A stretch of 64,000 nt of DNA from contig NC_047066.1 of the NCBI RefSeq assembly GCF_902459465.1, positions 15,503,047 through 15,567,046 on the forward strand. Direction: 5' to 3'. A program made the position numbers and the translations under genes. Shown piece after piece: positions 11,113-23,000 of this stretch. Position 1 is the stretch's first letter. Every line of letters begins with the position of its first letter. This DNA is from Asterias rubens. Lineage: Eukaryota > Echinodermata > Asteroidea > Forcipulatida > Asteriidae. Below the pieces are notes generated by a model. That model was not told the DNA's origin and did not search any database. It saw nothing but the letters and a program-made list of their open reading frames with translations.

Positions 11113-11243
11113 GGGAAAAGTTTCCGTATGGCGCCACCACTTTTTCATTCGAAATAAAATAATATAGTATCTAATTTACCTGATTGATAGTATCCCTTTT
11201 TGTAAAAATGAGTGAAAAAGTGGTGGCGCCATACCAAAAGTTA
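11113..11243. mobile_element. Small MITE family G, copy 1
   Basis: About 130 bp. Inverted ends read AAAGTTTCCGTATGGCGCCA and TGGCGCCATACCAAAAG, with AGTGGTGGCGCC symmetry and an AT-rich centre containing AATATAGTATCTAATTTACC. Nearly identical to the copy at 45830-45957. Non-coding. Confidence 0.75.
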
Positions 11244-11854
11244 TCCTTCTTTTGTACTACACTACCAAAACTTTCCCCACATATATACTCAATATACATA
11301 TAAATTAAATAATGCTTGCAATATGCATTTCCTTATTGTTGAGTGAAATTAAAAAACATCGCCAAAAAATGCAATTTTCTGCTCGGTCCCCACTGTTGGT
11401 GTTGTTTTTCTTTCTGCCGCATCGCACGTTTTTCACGGGGGAACCTTATTCTAGAAGAAGTAGGCTTGGCAAGGCCAGAGGGTGGGGCTGAATGCTGAAC
11501 ACTAACAAAAATGTTTCGCATTCTTCAATCACAAGCAATTATTGATTAATTATTTTTACAAAGACCAAACCCGAGTCTAAAAGATATAAACCCCAAAACG
11601 TACAGCTAACAAGTGTCTACTCTCACCATACTTACTTTTTATTTACAAGAAACTAAGTTTTTCAGCTCCAAATACTGCACAAAAACCGTCGTGAGCCTTG
11701 TAATTGTAGTTTTTGTACCGCAACCAAGGTGACCTACCTTCAACGTGGTGGATAGGACGCAAATGAACGAATGTAAAATACGTACGTCACCCGTACGTAC
11801 ATACATAGGTTTACAGCGTCGTGTATGTAGTACGGAATTAGCCTTGGTTTCAAG

Positions 11855-12027
11855 ACAACCAACGTTCCGATTATGCACGGCAAAAACTGTACACGCTTGT
11901 GTAATGAACGAACGCTAGCGGGCGCTCTGTAGATCAGATCCAGAAATCAGAGAAACAGAGCGCCCGCTAGCCTTCGTTCATTACAAGCGTGTACAGTTTT
12001 TGCCGTGCATATCGGAACGTTGGTTGT
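11855..12027. repeat. Near-perfect long hairpin
   Basis: Arms of about 75 nt in inverted orientation (11855-11930 and 11955-12027) with a 24-nt spacer. The left arm includes GCACGGCAAAAACTGTACAC and ACGCTAGCGGGCGCTCTGT; the right arm carries the complement with only a few differences. No ORF or evident miRNA context. It could be a young palindromic element. Confidence 0.8.
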
Positions 12028-12518
12028 GTACGTGTGTGACCGCGCAACACCAATGGTTTTGGAACCCAGACTAGTACGGGATGTGTACGTGTCCATTCGG
12101 ACCACCTATCATGTACTTGTTGAGCATTGTGTGTACGTGTGCAAATTTCCCGCGTGCTGATTAAAGAGGGCGCCCTCAACGATCAGAGTTATTCCCTTTT
12201 TAGGCCTTTTCTCATAGTAATATAAAAACAAAAAATATAAGAATTAAAAACCACCCTGCGGATGTGAAGCACAATCTTTTTTTTCACGCACACTCTAAAA
12301 CTTTTGGTTTATTTGTATTGATAGCAAGTTTATTGTGCAACTCACAGCTAAAAAGAATATCGTACTTTAGGAATTATTGCGAGAGTGCAATCTTTTCGGT
12401 AGCCTACTCAAATGTACAAATGGTTGAAATATCACTTTAAATTTTGGAGGTCCTCTGTTCACTCACACATGTTTCTTACCTCTCAGTTTTTAAAAACTGT
12501 TTTAATTTTTAATATTGG

Positions 12519-12615
12519 GCTGAACAAAGCGAAAATTACTCAGAGAAAGCAGGATTTGAATCTGCCACCTCCGGATTAATCTGCCAGTGCTCTACCAGTG
12601 GAGCGTGAACATTCG
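12519..12615 (-). mobile_element. tRNA-derived SINE fragment
   Basis: On the minus strand an A-box-like CTGGTAGAGCACTGGCAG and a B-box-like CAGATTCAAATCCTGC lie at tRNA-like spacing. They are followed by a tail reading TTTTCGCTTTGTTCAGCCC. Related pieces sit at 15125-15215, 44523-44620 and 53531-53638. The stem pairing is too poor for a working tRNA. Confidence 0.55.
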
Positions 12616-12632
12616 TTAAGGCCAAGGTGCAG

Positions 12633-12679
12633 GATTGATTGATTGATTGATTGATTGATTTATTGATTGATTGACTGAC

Positions 12680-12710
<31 letters not shown>
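12633..12710. repeat. (GATT)n microsatellite
   Basis: About 19 units of GATT with a few substitutions (TATT, GACT). Confidence 0.95.
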
Positions 12711-12754
12711 GTGATTACTCTACCAAATGAACCTGGAACAGAAAATGCAATTGA

Positions 12755-13068
12755 TGAACATGACATCACATGTTTACCCATGGAGGTAGACTACCTCCAT
12801 GGTTTACCAAAGAGCCACTTTCTGCAGGCACGATTTGTACAGAGCCTTGTGGAAGAAACCATGAAATCTTATATTTTATGGAGATTGCCATGTCCAATTC
12901 TTATCAACTTTTGATATGATGAAAGGGGGCACATCTCAAAACTTGTCCAGCTTTTACTTTCTTAATTATTGGATTTATGTTGAAATTATGACACAAAATG
13001 TCAACTTTCCCATATATGACCTGTGCCAAGGTCACACTTATTGTAAACAAAGTTCACAAGGTCTATAT
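12755..13068. repeat. Dispersed repeat family E, copy 1
   Basis: Strong similarity to 23050-23384, including GATATGATGAAAGGGGGCAC, CATCTCAAAACTTGTCCAGC and GTAAACAAAGTTCACA. No ORF or clear TIRs. Copy 1 contains a small extra palindrome, TGGAGGTAGACTACCTCCA. Confidence 0.75.
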
Positions 13069-13070
13069 AT

Positions 13071-14255
13071 AAAGGGCGGTAAAAGGGGGGGGGGTAGGGG
13101 TAGAGAGAAAGGGTCTAGTGAAAATAGGGAAAAGAAATTTGTTTATAAGTGAATGAGGCAGACTACAAAGGGGGATAACTGTGGGGAAAAGGAGACAAAA
13201 GAGACAAAAGGTTATTAGTCATTTCCTTCATGGATGATCAGACACTGTGGTTGAATGGTCTGGAGGCGCCTTCTCCACAGTTTCTCCCTGCTCAGACGAA
13301 CAGTCTCCGATTGTGTCTATTTAGTTGTGTGGGTTCGGTGGGTGTACATGCAGTGAGAAATAATGGTAGGTATTAACAACATGGAGGTAGGAATATAACT
13401 CAAAAATCACATTTTCCTTTTGTCAAATATCCTCTTTTTATTATGAACTCCTTGCCTTTGCACATCACACAACCTATCATACTTCATTTATTTGAATATA
13501 GCCTGGGCATTCCTCACATATCAATAAGTACACAGTTTTGGCTGTCCTAAAAGGCAAACAAAAGCTGCCACGATAAAAAAATTGTGGTATCTATACAAAA
13601 AGTGTCTCACATCTGTATTGCTGATTTATTTTACAAAACAGCCCGCTTATCTCCCTGATGATCAAAGCACACATTAAACCTGGGCCCAATTTCATAGAGC
13701 TGCTTAGCACAAAAGTTTGCTTAGCATGAAATGTCTTTCTTGATAAAAACAGGATTACCAACCATACATCAAATACATCACCGAACAAATACCATATTGA
13801 AATCGTATAAATTAAAGTATAATTTAAATGGCAGTGTAACATAATATATACCATCAGTATTTCTTGAATTACGGAAAACAACCTGGCCATACTCTTGACA
13901 CATTTTGACACAAGTGTTGACTTCATTTTATATGCATTATGCAACATCAGGAGGAATGCCCAGGCTATATGAAGAGTTTGATAACAGCCGTGCATCTGTT
14001 AGTATAATATGACAAACATCCAAGCCAATCTATCATCTAACATCATAAATGAAGATCACATGCACACTAGGCACTCTGTACAATGCTCTATTTACTATGT
14101 ACACAAAATTGTACAGTGTTATGTACACTCTCTATGGGCTTCGTGCGTTGAGTATCTTTGTGGTATGGAGTGACAGATTGTCAGTGCATGGCAAACCCTT
14201 AACAGACACAATCCCGACCATGACTCATTGTACTTTAATACAATATACAAAGTGT
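13071..14255. other. Intergenic, with a family A fragment
   Basis: A left end of MITE family A (GGGCCCAATTTCATAGAGCT, then TTGCTTAGCATGAAATGTCT) is visible at about 13682-13770 without a matching right end. The rest holds purine-rich sequence (13080-13140) and no supported gene. Confidence 0.4.
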
Positions 14256-14675
14256 GGACCTGAGAACAAAAGAGGTCCACTTATTGTAGGGATTTGAAAC
14301 ACTATGTGGACTTATATAGGCCCACGGCAAGGACCTGAGAACACATACTGTAGAGATTCGAAGCACTATGTGGACTTATATAGGCCCACAGCGAGGACCT
14401 GAGAACAAAAGAGGTCCACATACTGTAGGGATTCGAAACACTATGTGGACTTATATAGGCCCACAGCGAGGACCTGAGAACAAAAGAGGTCCATATACTG
14501 TAGGGATTCGAAACACTATGTGGACTTATGTAGGCCCACAGCGAGGACCTGAGAACAAAAGAGGTCCACATACTGTAGGGATTCAAAACACTATGTGGAC
14601 TTATATAGGCCCACAGCGAGGACCTGAGAACAAAAGAGGTCCTACTGTAGGGAATTGAAGCACTATGTGGACTTA
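14256..14675. repeat. 75-bp minisatellite, about 5.6 copies
   Basis: The unit begins GGACCTGAGAACAAAAGAGG and recurs at 14256, 14331, 14395, 14470, 14545 and 14620. The spacing is 75 bp except for one 64-bp unit that lacks an 11-bp piece. Because 75 is a multiple of three, frames stay open on both strands (repeating NTMWTYIGPQRGPENKRGP on plus). No start, splice or family evidence points to a protein. Confidence 0.9.
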
Positions 14676-16156
14676 AACACATCCACACAGTATCTTTGTA
14701 GAAGTGTTGAAAAAACAAACGAATGTCCACAGAGTGACTACAACACAGAGGTATGACGGTTTACAGTGTAAACAAACCAAAGAGCAGCGTGCATGGACCA
14801 GCACGGCTGCTTCAGAGTGCTTCTGCCTTGGGTGCGGAATAAAACATGCTTGACCACGCAAACTGTCCGAGCTGTTTGGTTTGCATACAATGTATACAAA
14901 TGTGTCTATTTCAATGTTATTGCCTCCCAAACTATTTCAGACATTTGGGTTCAACCAGAGACACAAAACCTGGCAGACAGACAATCACGGTGTCATTTAC
15001 TACGTGTTGATTCTACATGTACATGTATGAGAATATACTTCTCAATTAACTGTTCAACCAACAAAACGTGTGAAAATGTCATCAAACGTGGCAGCCATAC
15101 TTTTGAGAAAACAGACTATACTATGGGGGTGCACAAAGAAAAATTTACTCAAGCAAGATATGAACCTGCAATCTCCAGCTTTACATGCCAGTGCTCCAAT
15201 AGTCTTGATTGACAACGCTGTTTTTTTGTTGCATTAGTCACTGGTAGATGGCGCAACAACAACTGGCTTGTAGGGACTGTGCAAGTCTATGAATCTGGAT
15301 CAAACCAGTTTGGAGCCAGATATTTGCGTCATACAAATATTTCTCTTCTCCAGTAATTTGTGTTGCGATATCGGCGTTGTTAACAAAATAAATGTTGCCA
15401 ATCAAGACTAGTGCTCCAGCAACCCAGGTACATAGCACTTTGTTGGCTGTTTGCCTATTTAGTAACCAACCTGTAAACATTTCATCAAGTATGGCAGTCA
15501 CAATTTTTAGATGTCGTAGGAGAACAATTCGCAATTTTTGTGCTTCAATATTTACTTTTCACGATTTTACAAATCAAAAACTGCCCGTTCGGGAAACAAT
15601 TTGGGCAAAATTCTTTGCAAAAAATTCAGGCCCTTATTTCATGTAGCACCTAGAAGTACAAGGGAGCTTGTAGCAACATACAGGCCAAAGCCTAGCACTT
15701 GATTCTTGTCATACCATGCCACAACAATGCTCACACTTTAACCAGCCCAGTCAAGAGATAATTCTAAAAAATATCATATTTACACATTTGTTTTTTTTTA
15801 TACAAAGATTTGATACAACTAGTTTCCACAGGAAATAATGGAAACAAATTTATATAAATTTATCACACTAGAGGCACTGGGCCCAAAAGACAACAAAAGG
15901 TGTGCATATTAAAATTGATCATTGGCATATTATTATCTAAAAAGTGAACATATTCACAGATCTTATGAATATTCATATTTTGTATACAAAATGCCCATTG
16001 GAGGTTAAAGGTCATGAGTTAAATGTCATGAGTAATGGAAAAATACAGCTGCATGTGACGTTAAGTTAATACAATCAGGAGAAGATTTGGAGCCTTTCTC
16101 AAACCTCAGCTTAGGCTCAGGCTTAGGCTCCGCACGCTGTGTCTGCAGCTCGGCCT
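14676..16156. other. Intergenic, tRNA-like SINE fragment inside
   Basis: A minus-strand tRNA-like piece lies at about 15125-15215 (GGAGCACTGGCATGTAAAGC, then GCAGGTTCATATCTTGC and a TTTTTCTTTGTGCACCCC tail). A repeat reading GAGCCTTTCTCAAACCTCAG lies at 16090-16145, with kin near 8485 and 16930. No gene is supported. Confidence 0.4.
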
Positions 16157-16537
16157 TTAAAGACACTGGACACTATTGGTAAATGTCAAAGACCAGTCTC
16201 CACAGTTGGTGAGTCTCAACATATGCATAAAATAACAAACCTGTGAAAATTTGAGCTCAATCAGTGGTCGAAGTTGCGAGATAATAATGAAAGAAAAAAC
16301 ACCCTTGTCACAGGATGTTGTGTGCTTTCAGATGCTTGATTTCGAGACCTCAAGTTTTAAATCTGAGGTCTCAAAATCAAATTCGTAGAAAATTACTTCT
16401 TTCTCACAAAACAACGTCACTTCAGAGGGAGCTGTTTCTCACGATGTTTTATACTATCAACCTCTCCCTATTACTCGTAATCAAGTAAGGTTTTATGATA
16501 TTAATTATTTTGAGTAATTACCAATAGTGTCCTTTAA
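16157..16537. mobile_element. TTAA-flanked MITE, family C
   Basis: Begins TTAAAGACACTGGACACTAT and ends with the TIR and TTAA. The central inverted repeat TTTCGAGACCTCA / TGAGGTCTCAAAA is intact. Opposite orientation to the copy at 5190. Confidence 0.85.
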
Positions 16538-17476
16538 CAGGCATGCAACTGCCCGTTGAAAAAAAGAGAGGAAAGTTTCGAAGGCACAACGCAAGTGCGG
16601 AGTGAGGCAGCCGAAACGCCACGGGACATGAGACCCACAATGGTACCCTAGAACATGTTGAGGTTTATTATGCTCTAAGGTGCATTGTTAGCATGTACTA
16701 GGCTTATGTTACATTATTGTAGTTGTACATTGTTGTTGCCAGGCATATTATACTAAATGTAGGCAAAAAAATATATATATATATATTATTATTTTAGCGC
16801 CAAACATTTTTTTTTTTCTCGCAGAATTCCGTGGAAACGCGGAAGGGTTGCATGCCTGCTTTAACCTGCATTTTGGAGCCGCGCGTATTGCACGAACATC
16901 GGCACACGGAGCATTAGCCAGAGCCAGACCCCAAGCAGAGATTTGAGAAAGGCCCCTGGTCATCACTCTGTGGATAATAGATTCATTAATTTCATCTAAG
17001 AGCCATTTCTGTTTCCCTCTAGAATAACTTACTTGGTCATAATAACCCCCTGGAAGTGCGACTTGGAAATATCCAAATTTATTGGATAATTTAGTTTTCC
17101 TCAGTTGATCCACTCTGTGTTAGAGACATACACAGAGTGCGCTGTTAAAAGACGCATCAAATAATAGAGCAACTGGTCCACTTTGATTATTGTTTTAACT
17201 TGTGATATGTCTAAACTGTATGCAGTTTAGAGTGATCATGTAAAAACATGATTCTTTTGAAGTGTACTGCGTCGAAATAAGACCATTTTTTACACGCCTG
17301 TACTAAGTGACCGACAAGCGCCTAGGAGTGCTCAAAAGTTAATTTTGGTAACCCATCAGCAGTGATTTTCAGTGCTTCCCTTCCAGGGGTTAGTGACGAG
17401 AGGTATTCATACGGCACACTACCCATGGTGGCGAGACTGCTCTGATTAAAAAAAAGTATCATAAAGGAAAACACTA

Positions 17477-17710
17477 TGTATTTGGCTTGCGGTAACAACA
17501 TGTGAGTATCTACTTGCCAGGTAGAGTTTGTTCTTAAAGAACTGTCTCGCTATGCATATTTCTTTTTCTACCGAGGAGTAGACTTATCGGATTTTTTGGG
17601 AGACTTTTTAGTTTTGAAAATAACTGTTCTGCTTATTAACTACTACCCGGGCGGAGGGCAAACTCTACCTGGCAAGTAGATACCCACATAGTGTTACCGC
17701 AAGACAAATA
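17477..17710. mobile_element. Inverted-repeat element
   Basis: Arms of about 55 bp: GGCTTGCGGTAAC and TATCTACTTGCCAGGTAGAG on the left, with complements CTCTACCTGGCAAGTAGATA and GTTACCGCAAG on the right. They enclose about 125 bp of non-coding sequence. Confidence 0.7.
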
Positions 17711-18277
17711 TATATTGATACCTCACCAAAGGGAAACACAACATCAACGTTTTACTGTTTTAATCTAAAGATGAACACGAAATGAAATAGTGAGCAAAGA
17801 CCCGACCATGAAACAATTACTAACCTTTAAGTTGTAAAAAACAAATGTTTTATAAAAAGAAACTTGGTTCATGTTTGTTGTTTATAAAAAGAATTTTGGT
17901 TCATGTTTGTTGTGTTCTCATTTAGCCTTCGAGAAAGACTCTGCTAGGGTCAAAACGTCAGGCCATTAACTATTTTTTGCATTTATACCATCGGTCCATT
18001 TGGTTGGTAATCAGCTAATTTTATTTTCTCATAAAAAGAAACTTCTGACATAATTTGGAGGTAGGCAGGACTGCTTTGCTAGTCTTTGGTGGAGAGTTGT
18101 ATGTGAATACAATGACTGAAACCAGGTCCCTATTTCATCAAGCTGTTCAATTAGTTCTGCTAAGCAAAGCAAAGCAGAGAACCAGTCACAAACATTGTAC
18201 ATTACATTGTACTACATGGCTGGTAACCTATACCTGCTAAGCAAGATATATCTGTACCAAGCAATTCTTTGTCAGCA
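17711..18277. other. Intergenic, no gene
   Basis: Includes a short direct repeat (AAACTTGGTTCATGTTTGTT and TTTTGGTTCATGTTTGTT, around 17855-17910). A family A-like left end (CCCTATTTCATCAAGCTGTT) lies near 18127. No gene is supported. Confidence 0.35.
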
Positions 18278-18580
18278 AAATTGCATAAGGCTGTTAAACA
18301 GAAATATGAATGTGTCAAACATGGAATCTAAGCAGGCAGCCTGTTTCTGCTTATGTTCCAGTATCTGCTTAGCAAGATGTATCTGTACTAGGCAAATCTT
18401 TGTCAGCTTAACAAATTGGGCACAAAGTCCCATTTCATAAGGCTGTTTGAACAGAAATAAGTGTCAAACATGGAATCTAAGCAGGCAGCCTGTTTCTGCT
18501 TATCTTCCAGTATCTGCTTAGCAAGATATAACTGTACAGGGCAAATTTTTGTCAGCTGTAACAAATTGGGCACAGAGTCC
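18278..18580. repeat. 149-bp tandem duplication
   Basis: Two copies of a unit containing AGCAGGCAGCCTGTTTCTGC start 149 bp apart (18331 and 18480). They lie within a degenerate family A-type element. Non-coding. Confidence 0.75.
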
Positions 18581-18594
18581 CATTCATGAGGCCG

Positions 18595-18946
18595 TTAAAG
18601 ACACTGGACACCTTTGGTAATTGTCAAAAAACAGTCTTCTCGCTTGGTGTATCTCAACATATGCACAAAATAACAAACTTGTGAAAATTTGAACTCAATT
18701 GGTCGTTGAAGTTGAGTGCTTTCAGATGCTTGATCTCGGGACATCAAAATCTAATTCCGAGGTCTCGAAATCATATTCAAAATTTTTAGTGGAAAATTAC
18801 TTTGTTCTCAAAAACTACAATACTTCAGAGGGAGCCACTTCTAACAATGTGTTATACTATCAACAGCTCCCACTTGCTTGTTACCAAGTAAGTTTTAATG
18901 CTAACAATTATTTTCAGTAATTACCAAGAGTGTCCAGTGCCTTTAA
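18595..18946. mobile_element. TTAA-flanked MITE, family C
   Basis: TTAA at both ends, TIRs with GGACACCTTTGGTAATTG and TTACCAAGAGTGTCCAGTGC. Slightly shortened and diverged in the middle. Confidence 0.8.
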
Positions 18947-19082
18947 TATTCATGTACTATACAGTTGACCTTTGTGCTTCTGGCTTCTTTCACCTGTACC
19001 CCTCCAAATGGTGGAGTCTAGGGCAGTAGTGGCTGTAGATGTTGACTTGTGCAAAATCACTGAAGCAGCAATAGATGGTGTT

Positions 19083-19825
19083 GGCCAGATTTTATAGAGC
19101 TGCTTGCTTTAACATTATCTGCTTAGCAAAATAAACCAGAATACCAGTCACAATAAACCAGAATACCAGTTGCTTAGCAAAATAAACCAGAATACCAGTC
19201 ACAAATTGTACATGTGACATGATATTTTGGTTGGTAACCTTAATCTGGTAAGCTTATTTTTGTTTCTGCTTAACTGTTGACTGTCAACGCCTTCAACGGC
19301 TCCAAAATCGTGCAGCTAAATTGATCTACCAGGCCAAGAAATATGACAGAGTCACTCCCATTCTTCACGATCTTCACTGGCTGACAGTCTCCAACCGTAT
19401 CAACTTCAAAATACTTACCCTGGTCTTCAAATGTCTCAATACCGCCTCTGCGCCTTCATACCTAACGGATCTCATTCAGTTGTACAAACCTAACAGATAC
19501 CTCCGGTCATCTACTGACACCAGACTACTTGCCATCCCCAAAACACGCACCACTACTGGGGAAAAAAGCTTCCACGCTGCTGCCCCCAAACTCTGGAATG
19601 ATTTACCTCACAGCATCCGCCACTCTAGCTCACTAGCAGCCTTCAAGAAATCTCTCAAAACCCACCTGTTCAACTGATTTGCTTGCTTTATTTATTCTTT
19701 GCTCTTTGTTTATTTTGTGTGTACAGCGCTGTGGTACTTTCCCCTGTTAGTTAGAGCGCTTTATAAATACCTTGTATTATTATTATTATTATTATTTATC
19801 GTAACCAGCTCTATGAAATTGGGCC
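19083..19825. mobile_element. MITE family A split by a LINE insertion
   Basis: The left end (AGATTTTATAGAGCTGCTTG) and right end (CAGCTCTATGAAATTGGGCC) belong to one family A element. The left part contains a small tandem repeat of TTAGCAAAATAAACCAGAAT. A LINE tail occupies 19276-19797. Confidence 0.65.
19276..19797 (+). mobile_element. LINE 3' end (CR1/L2-like ORF2 tail)
   Basis: An open frame of about 133 codons to TGA at 19675-19677 reads QRLQNRAAKLIYQAKK, then HDLHWLTVSNRINFKIL and AAPKLWNDLPHSIRHSS, ending FKKSLKTHLFN. This is the conserved C-terminal region of ORF2 (reverse transcriptase protein) in CR1/L2-type non-LTR retrotransposons. A short UTR (TAGAGCGCTTTATAAATACC) and an ATT tail follow. 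The 5' end is truncated, as usual for dead-on-arrival copies. The frame is intact, so it is relatively young. Confidence 0.85.
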
Positions 19826-20009
19826 GTGGTCTTGCCATAGATGACAGCTGCAGACAAACACTTGGCTCTGGCAATCCCAGGTACATCATGCTGCAAGATT
19901 CAGTGCCAGTCGTCCCATCTCACGTAGACAATATCGTCCAGGTTTCTAAATTTGGCATTGTGCTGTGTCCACTCCGTAAAAAAATAATTTAAATTATTGA
20001 CTTTCTCTC

Positions 20010-23000
20010 TCACGATGCAAAGTTTCCCGATGACGTCGCCGACCCCATTTTAAAATTGAGCATTGGTTTCTTATCCAGTGGGGATTGTAACGTAGCATGG
20101 TCCGTCAAACTGAATACAAACTGAAGACAACCCATCTTGACATAGCTGCCGTGGTGCAGGAGTGCTGTACCTTCCCACCCTGCCCCACTCCCCCCGATTA
20201 AACTGGAGCTGCTGGCTTTACAGTTACACGGTTTCTTAAAGTTATTAGCAGATGCGCTCATCATCATCATCATCGCCGCATCCGATTGGTCGTCTTCCTG
20301 CGTAACTTCCTCTTCTTTCACTTGGCTCTTGGAATGTTCTCGTTTCCGTTTGCCTTTCCGGACGATGTTCCTGACGGATTTAACGAGGGGGGAGGCAGCG
20401 GGGGACGGGGCGACAACCTTATCAGAAAAGTCACATGAGTAGAGTACATTGTCGGCCGTCGTACCATGCTCACTGTAGTTGATTAATTCATAATGCCGCG
20501 TATTCTGGAAACATTCAAAATGAAAAAAAAAATCAGATTTACAGAAAATAAATGCGACTACTGAAACTTCGAGTCCTGTACACACTTTTTCGGAAATCCT
20601 CATAACATGCTGATTTACATCCAAGATTTTCCTTCTATAAACCGCACTTATATATAGTCCTATTGACCCCTCGCACGCGCATCACACGCGGCGACCAATG
20701 CCACGCTCACCATGTTGGTGGGCAGTTAGGTTTACCTCTATTAACGCCGCGTCGCCTAAAATGCACACTTTACTGCATAACGCGCAGCATAGAGTTATAT
20801 ATAAAAACGCACAATGAAATTGCCCACCAGTATGGCGCATTCAAGATTTTTCTGATGAGGTCAGGTGAAATGGGTCAATATCTATAATTATAAATAAAGG
20901 AGTCCTATATTGATAAATATAGAACGCTTGAGCTGCTTTTCAGCCAATCATAATACATACATACATATAAAGCATCGCTATATCAAGAACACATCTTGAA
21001 CTAATAGATTTTTACATTGAGTATTATTAGTGCATGCAAACTCAGGCACCAACACACGTATGACTATGAACACTGAACACTTTGGCCAACCGCTCTAAAC
21101 AGTGAAATAAACTGTGAATTGTTTGCAGTAATAGCAAATGATCAAATTCACCAAAAATGGAAAACTAGACAATTGGATTTTGAACAAGAGGGCAGTACCA
21201 TCAACAAGTCAGAAATAGAAATTTAGAGTGACATACCTCGTCATAGAATATACAAGCGTGCTTCGGAGACACAAAATTACAATGACCAAAGTTACTCAGA
21301 CACACATCCATGTCACTCCCTGTCAGAACAAAACATAAACATCAAAATGAAAATTGGAAAATCAAACAACGTTACTTATGGGGTTTCTCAACGGTCTACC
21401 TTAAGCCAACATGAAACTATTGGCCTTTAGTTTGTAAGGCTCAAGTTGGAACCTAATAACACTACCTTTGAAATGATTAGTTATTGGGTTCCTTAAGCGT
21501 CTTCCTTAGGCCAACATCAAAGGTCTTTAGTTTGCAACATCATAACTCCATCATCAAAAACAATCGGTTCCCTTGCAGTGATACTTTATTTGCAATGTTC
21601 CTTAAGGGTCTACCTTGGGGCTTGTCACTATTTGAACAAGTTTTGACAAAAGTTTAGTTAAAGGGAAGGTACACATTTGGTAGTTACTCAAAAAACCATA
21701 ATAACTTAAAAACTGACTTGGTATCGAGCATTGGAGAGCTGTTGATAGTATAAAACATTGTGGGAAATGACTCCCTCTAAAGTAACTTAGTTTTTGAGAA
21801 AGAGGTAATATTTCTCACTAAAAAAACAAAAGACTTCTAGATAGAAGTCTTTTATTCTTATCTGAAAGCACACAAATTCGTCCAACAAGGGTGTTTTTTC
21901 TTTCATCATTTACTCGCAACCTCGACCAATTGAGCCCAAATTGTCACAGGCTTGTTTTTTTATGGTTATGATGGGATACACCAAGTGAGAAGACTGGTCT
22001 TTGACAATTACCAAATGTGTACCTTCCCTTCAAAAGACCATCCCTTGTATATTCAAAACTTTTAAGTTTTTGTAATTAAAATTACATGTATCTGTTATTA
22101 CTTTTCCTTTCAAATGAATGTCACTTTCATTTTCTCATGAACGGATAATAACAACTACAGGTTGTGTCCAACTAACATATCACACTCACCAGTGCCTATA
22201 TGTAACGACCTGTAGCACATCGGTACGGGCGAACCCGACCCCCGACCCGTCAGGGGACAGAACAGCGCCCTCGCTTTGATCTGATTACTAAACGCTGGCA
22301 GTGGTGGCGATGGCCTGAGTGTATTGCTACTTGTTGGTGTGGTGGTATTGTTGACCATGTGTTGCTTCTTGATCGTAGCTGAGGTTGGAAGGGGCTGCAG
22401 GGGGAAAAAACAAGAACAAAGTTCACGTGAAAGTGACACAAAGTGATCAATAATGGATGCCTTAAATGTCCGACTAGAAACTTGGTACAAAATAATTATT
22501 CTGTGAAAGTGCCGCTCATAAGTGTTAAAGGAACGTTACAGAATTGGTAAAAAACAAAAATCGTGAAGATTAAAGATTAACATAAAACTTACATGGTCAA
22601 ATGATGATGATAAGAGAAAACATCCCATGAAATATTATTGTCTGAAATGTCATATTTGTTTAGAGTTTATCGCTCAGTGAGCGTTTTATTAATTTTTCTC
22701 TTTGCACCGATGTCATGCAAAAATGTGAATAAGTTTTCCACTAATTTCTCGGGACCCAGATGGCAGATCGATCTCAAACTTCTACAGGTTTGTCAGTTTA
22801 TGTATATGGTGGATTACATAAAGTGCTTACACTGCCAGCAACTGTTTTGTCAGCAAAAACAATTCTGTAATGTTCCTTTAATTGATGTCATCATTCTGAT
22901 GATGAAGACTATGCAAGAACTATAAGCCATCATACAATATTGTACATGACATAATAAAGGCCTGGAATATCATCTTTGAGTGGGCAAGTCCAATTTAATT

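Noticed and set aside
11333-11521. Minus-strand open frame with basic residues (RIRFPREKRAMRQKEKQHQQ) upstream of PPP1R35
   Set aside because: Tempting as a missing N-terminal PPP1R35 exon, but no well-placed donor in the right phase and no conserved motif was found.
14302-14730. Repetitive 142-codon protein on the minus strand
   Set aside because: It is a by-product of a 75-bp minisatellite that is open on both strands, with no splice or family support.
16748-17113. Minus-strand 121-codon open frame as a single-exon gene
   Set aside because: Its second half overlaps a dispersed repeat (CTTTCTCAAATCTCTGCTTGG type) and the middle contains a good splice donor. Only the first 82 bp are kept, as a possible orphan exon.
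20010-20010. Poly(A) signal for PHF12
   Set aside because: TTTATT on the plus strand near 19688 lies inside the LINE insertion and could not be tied to the transcript end.
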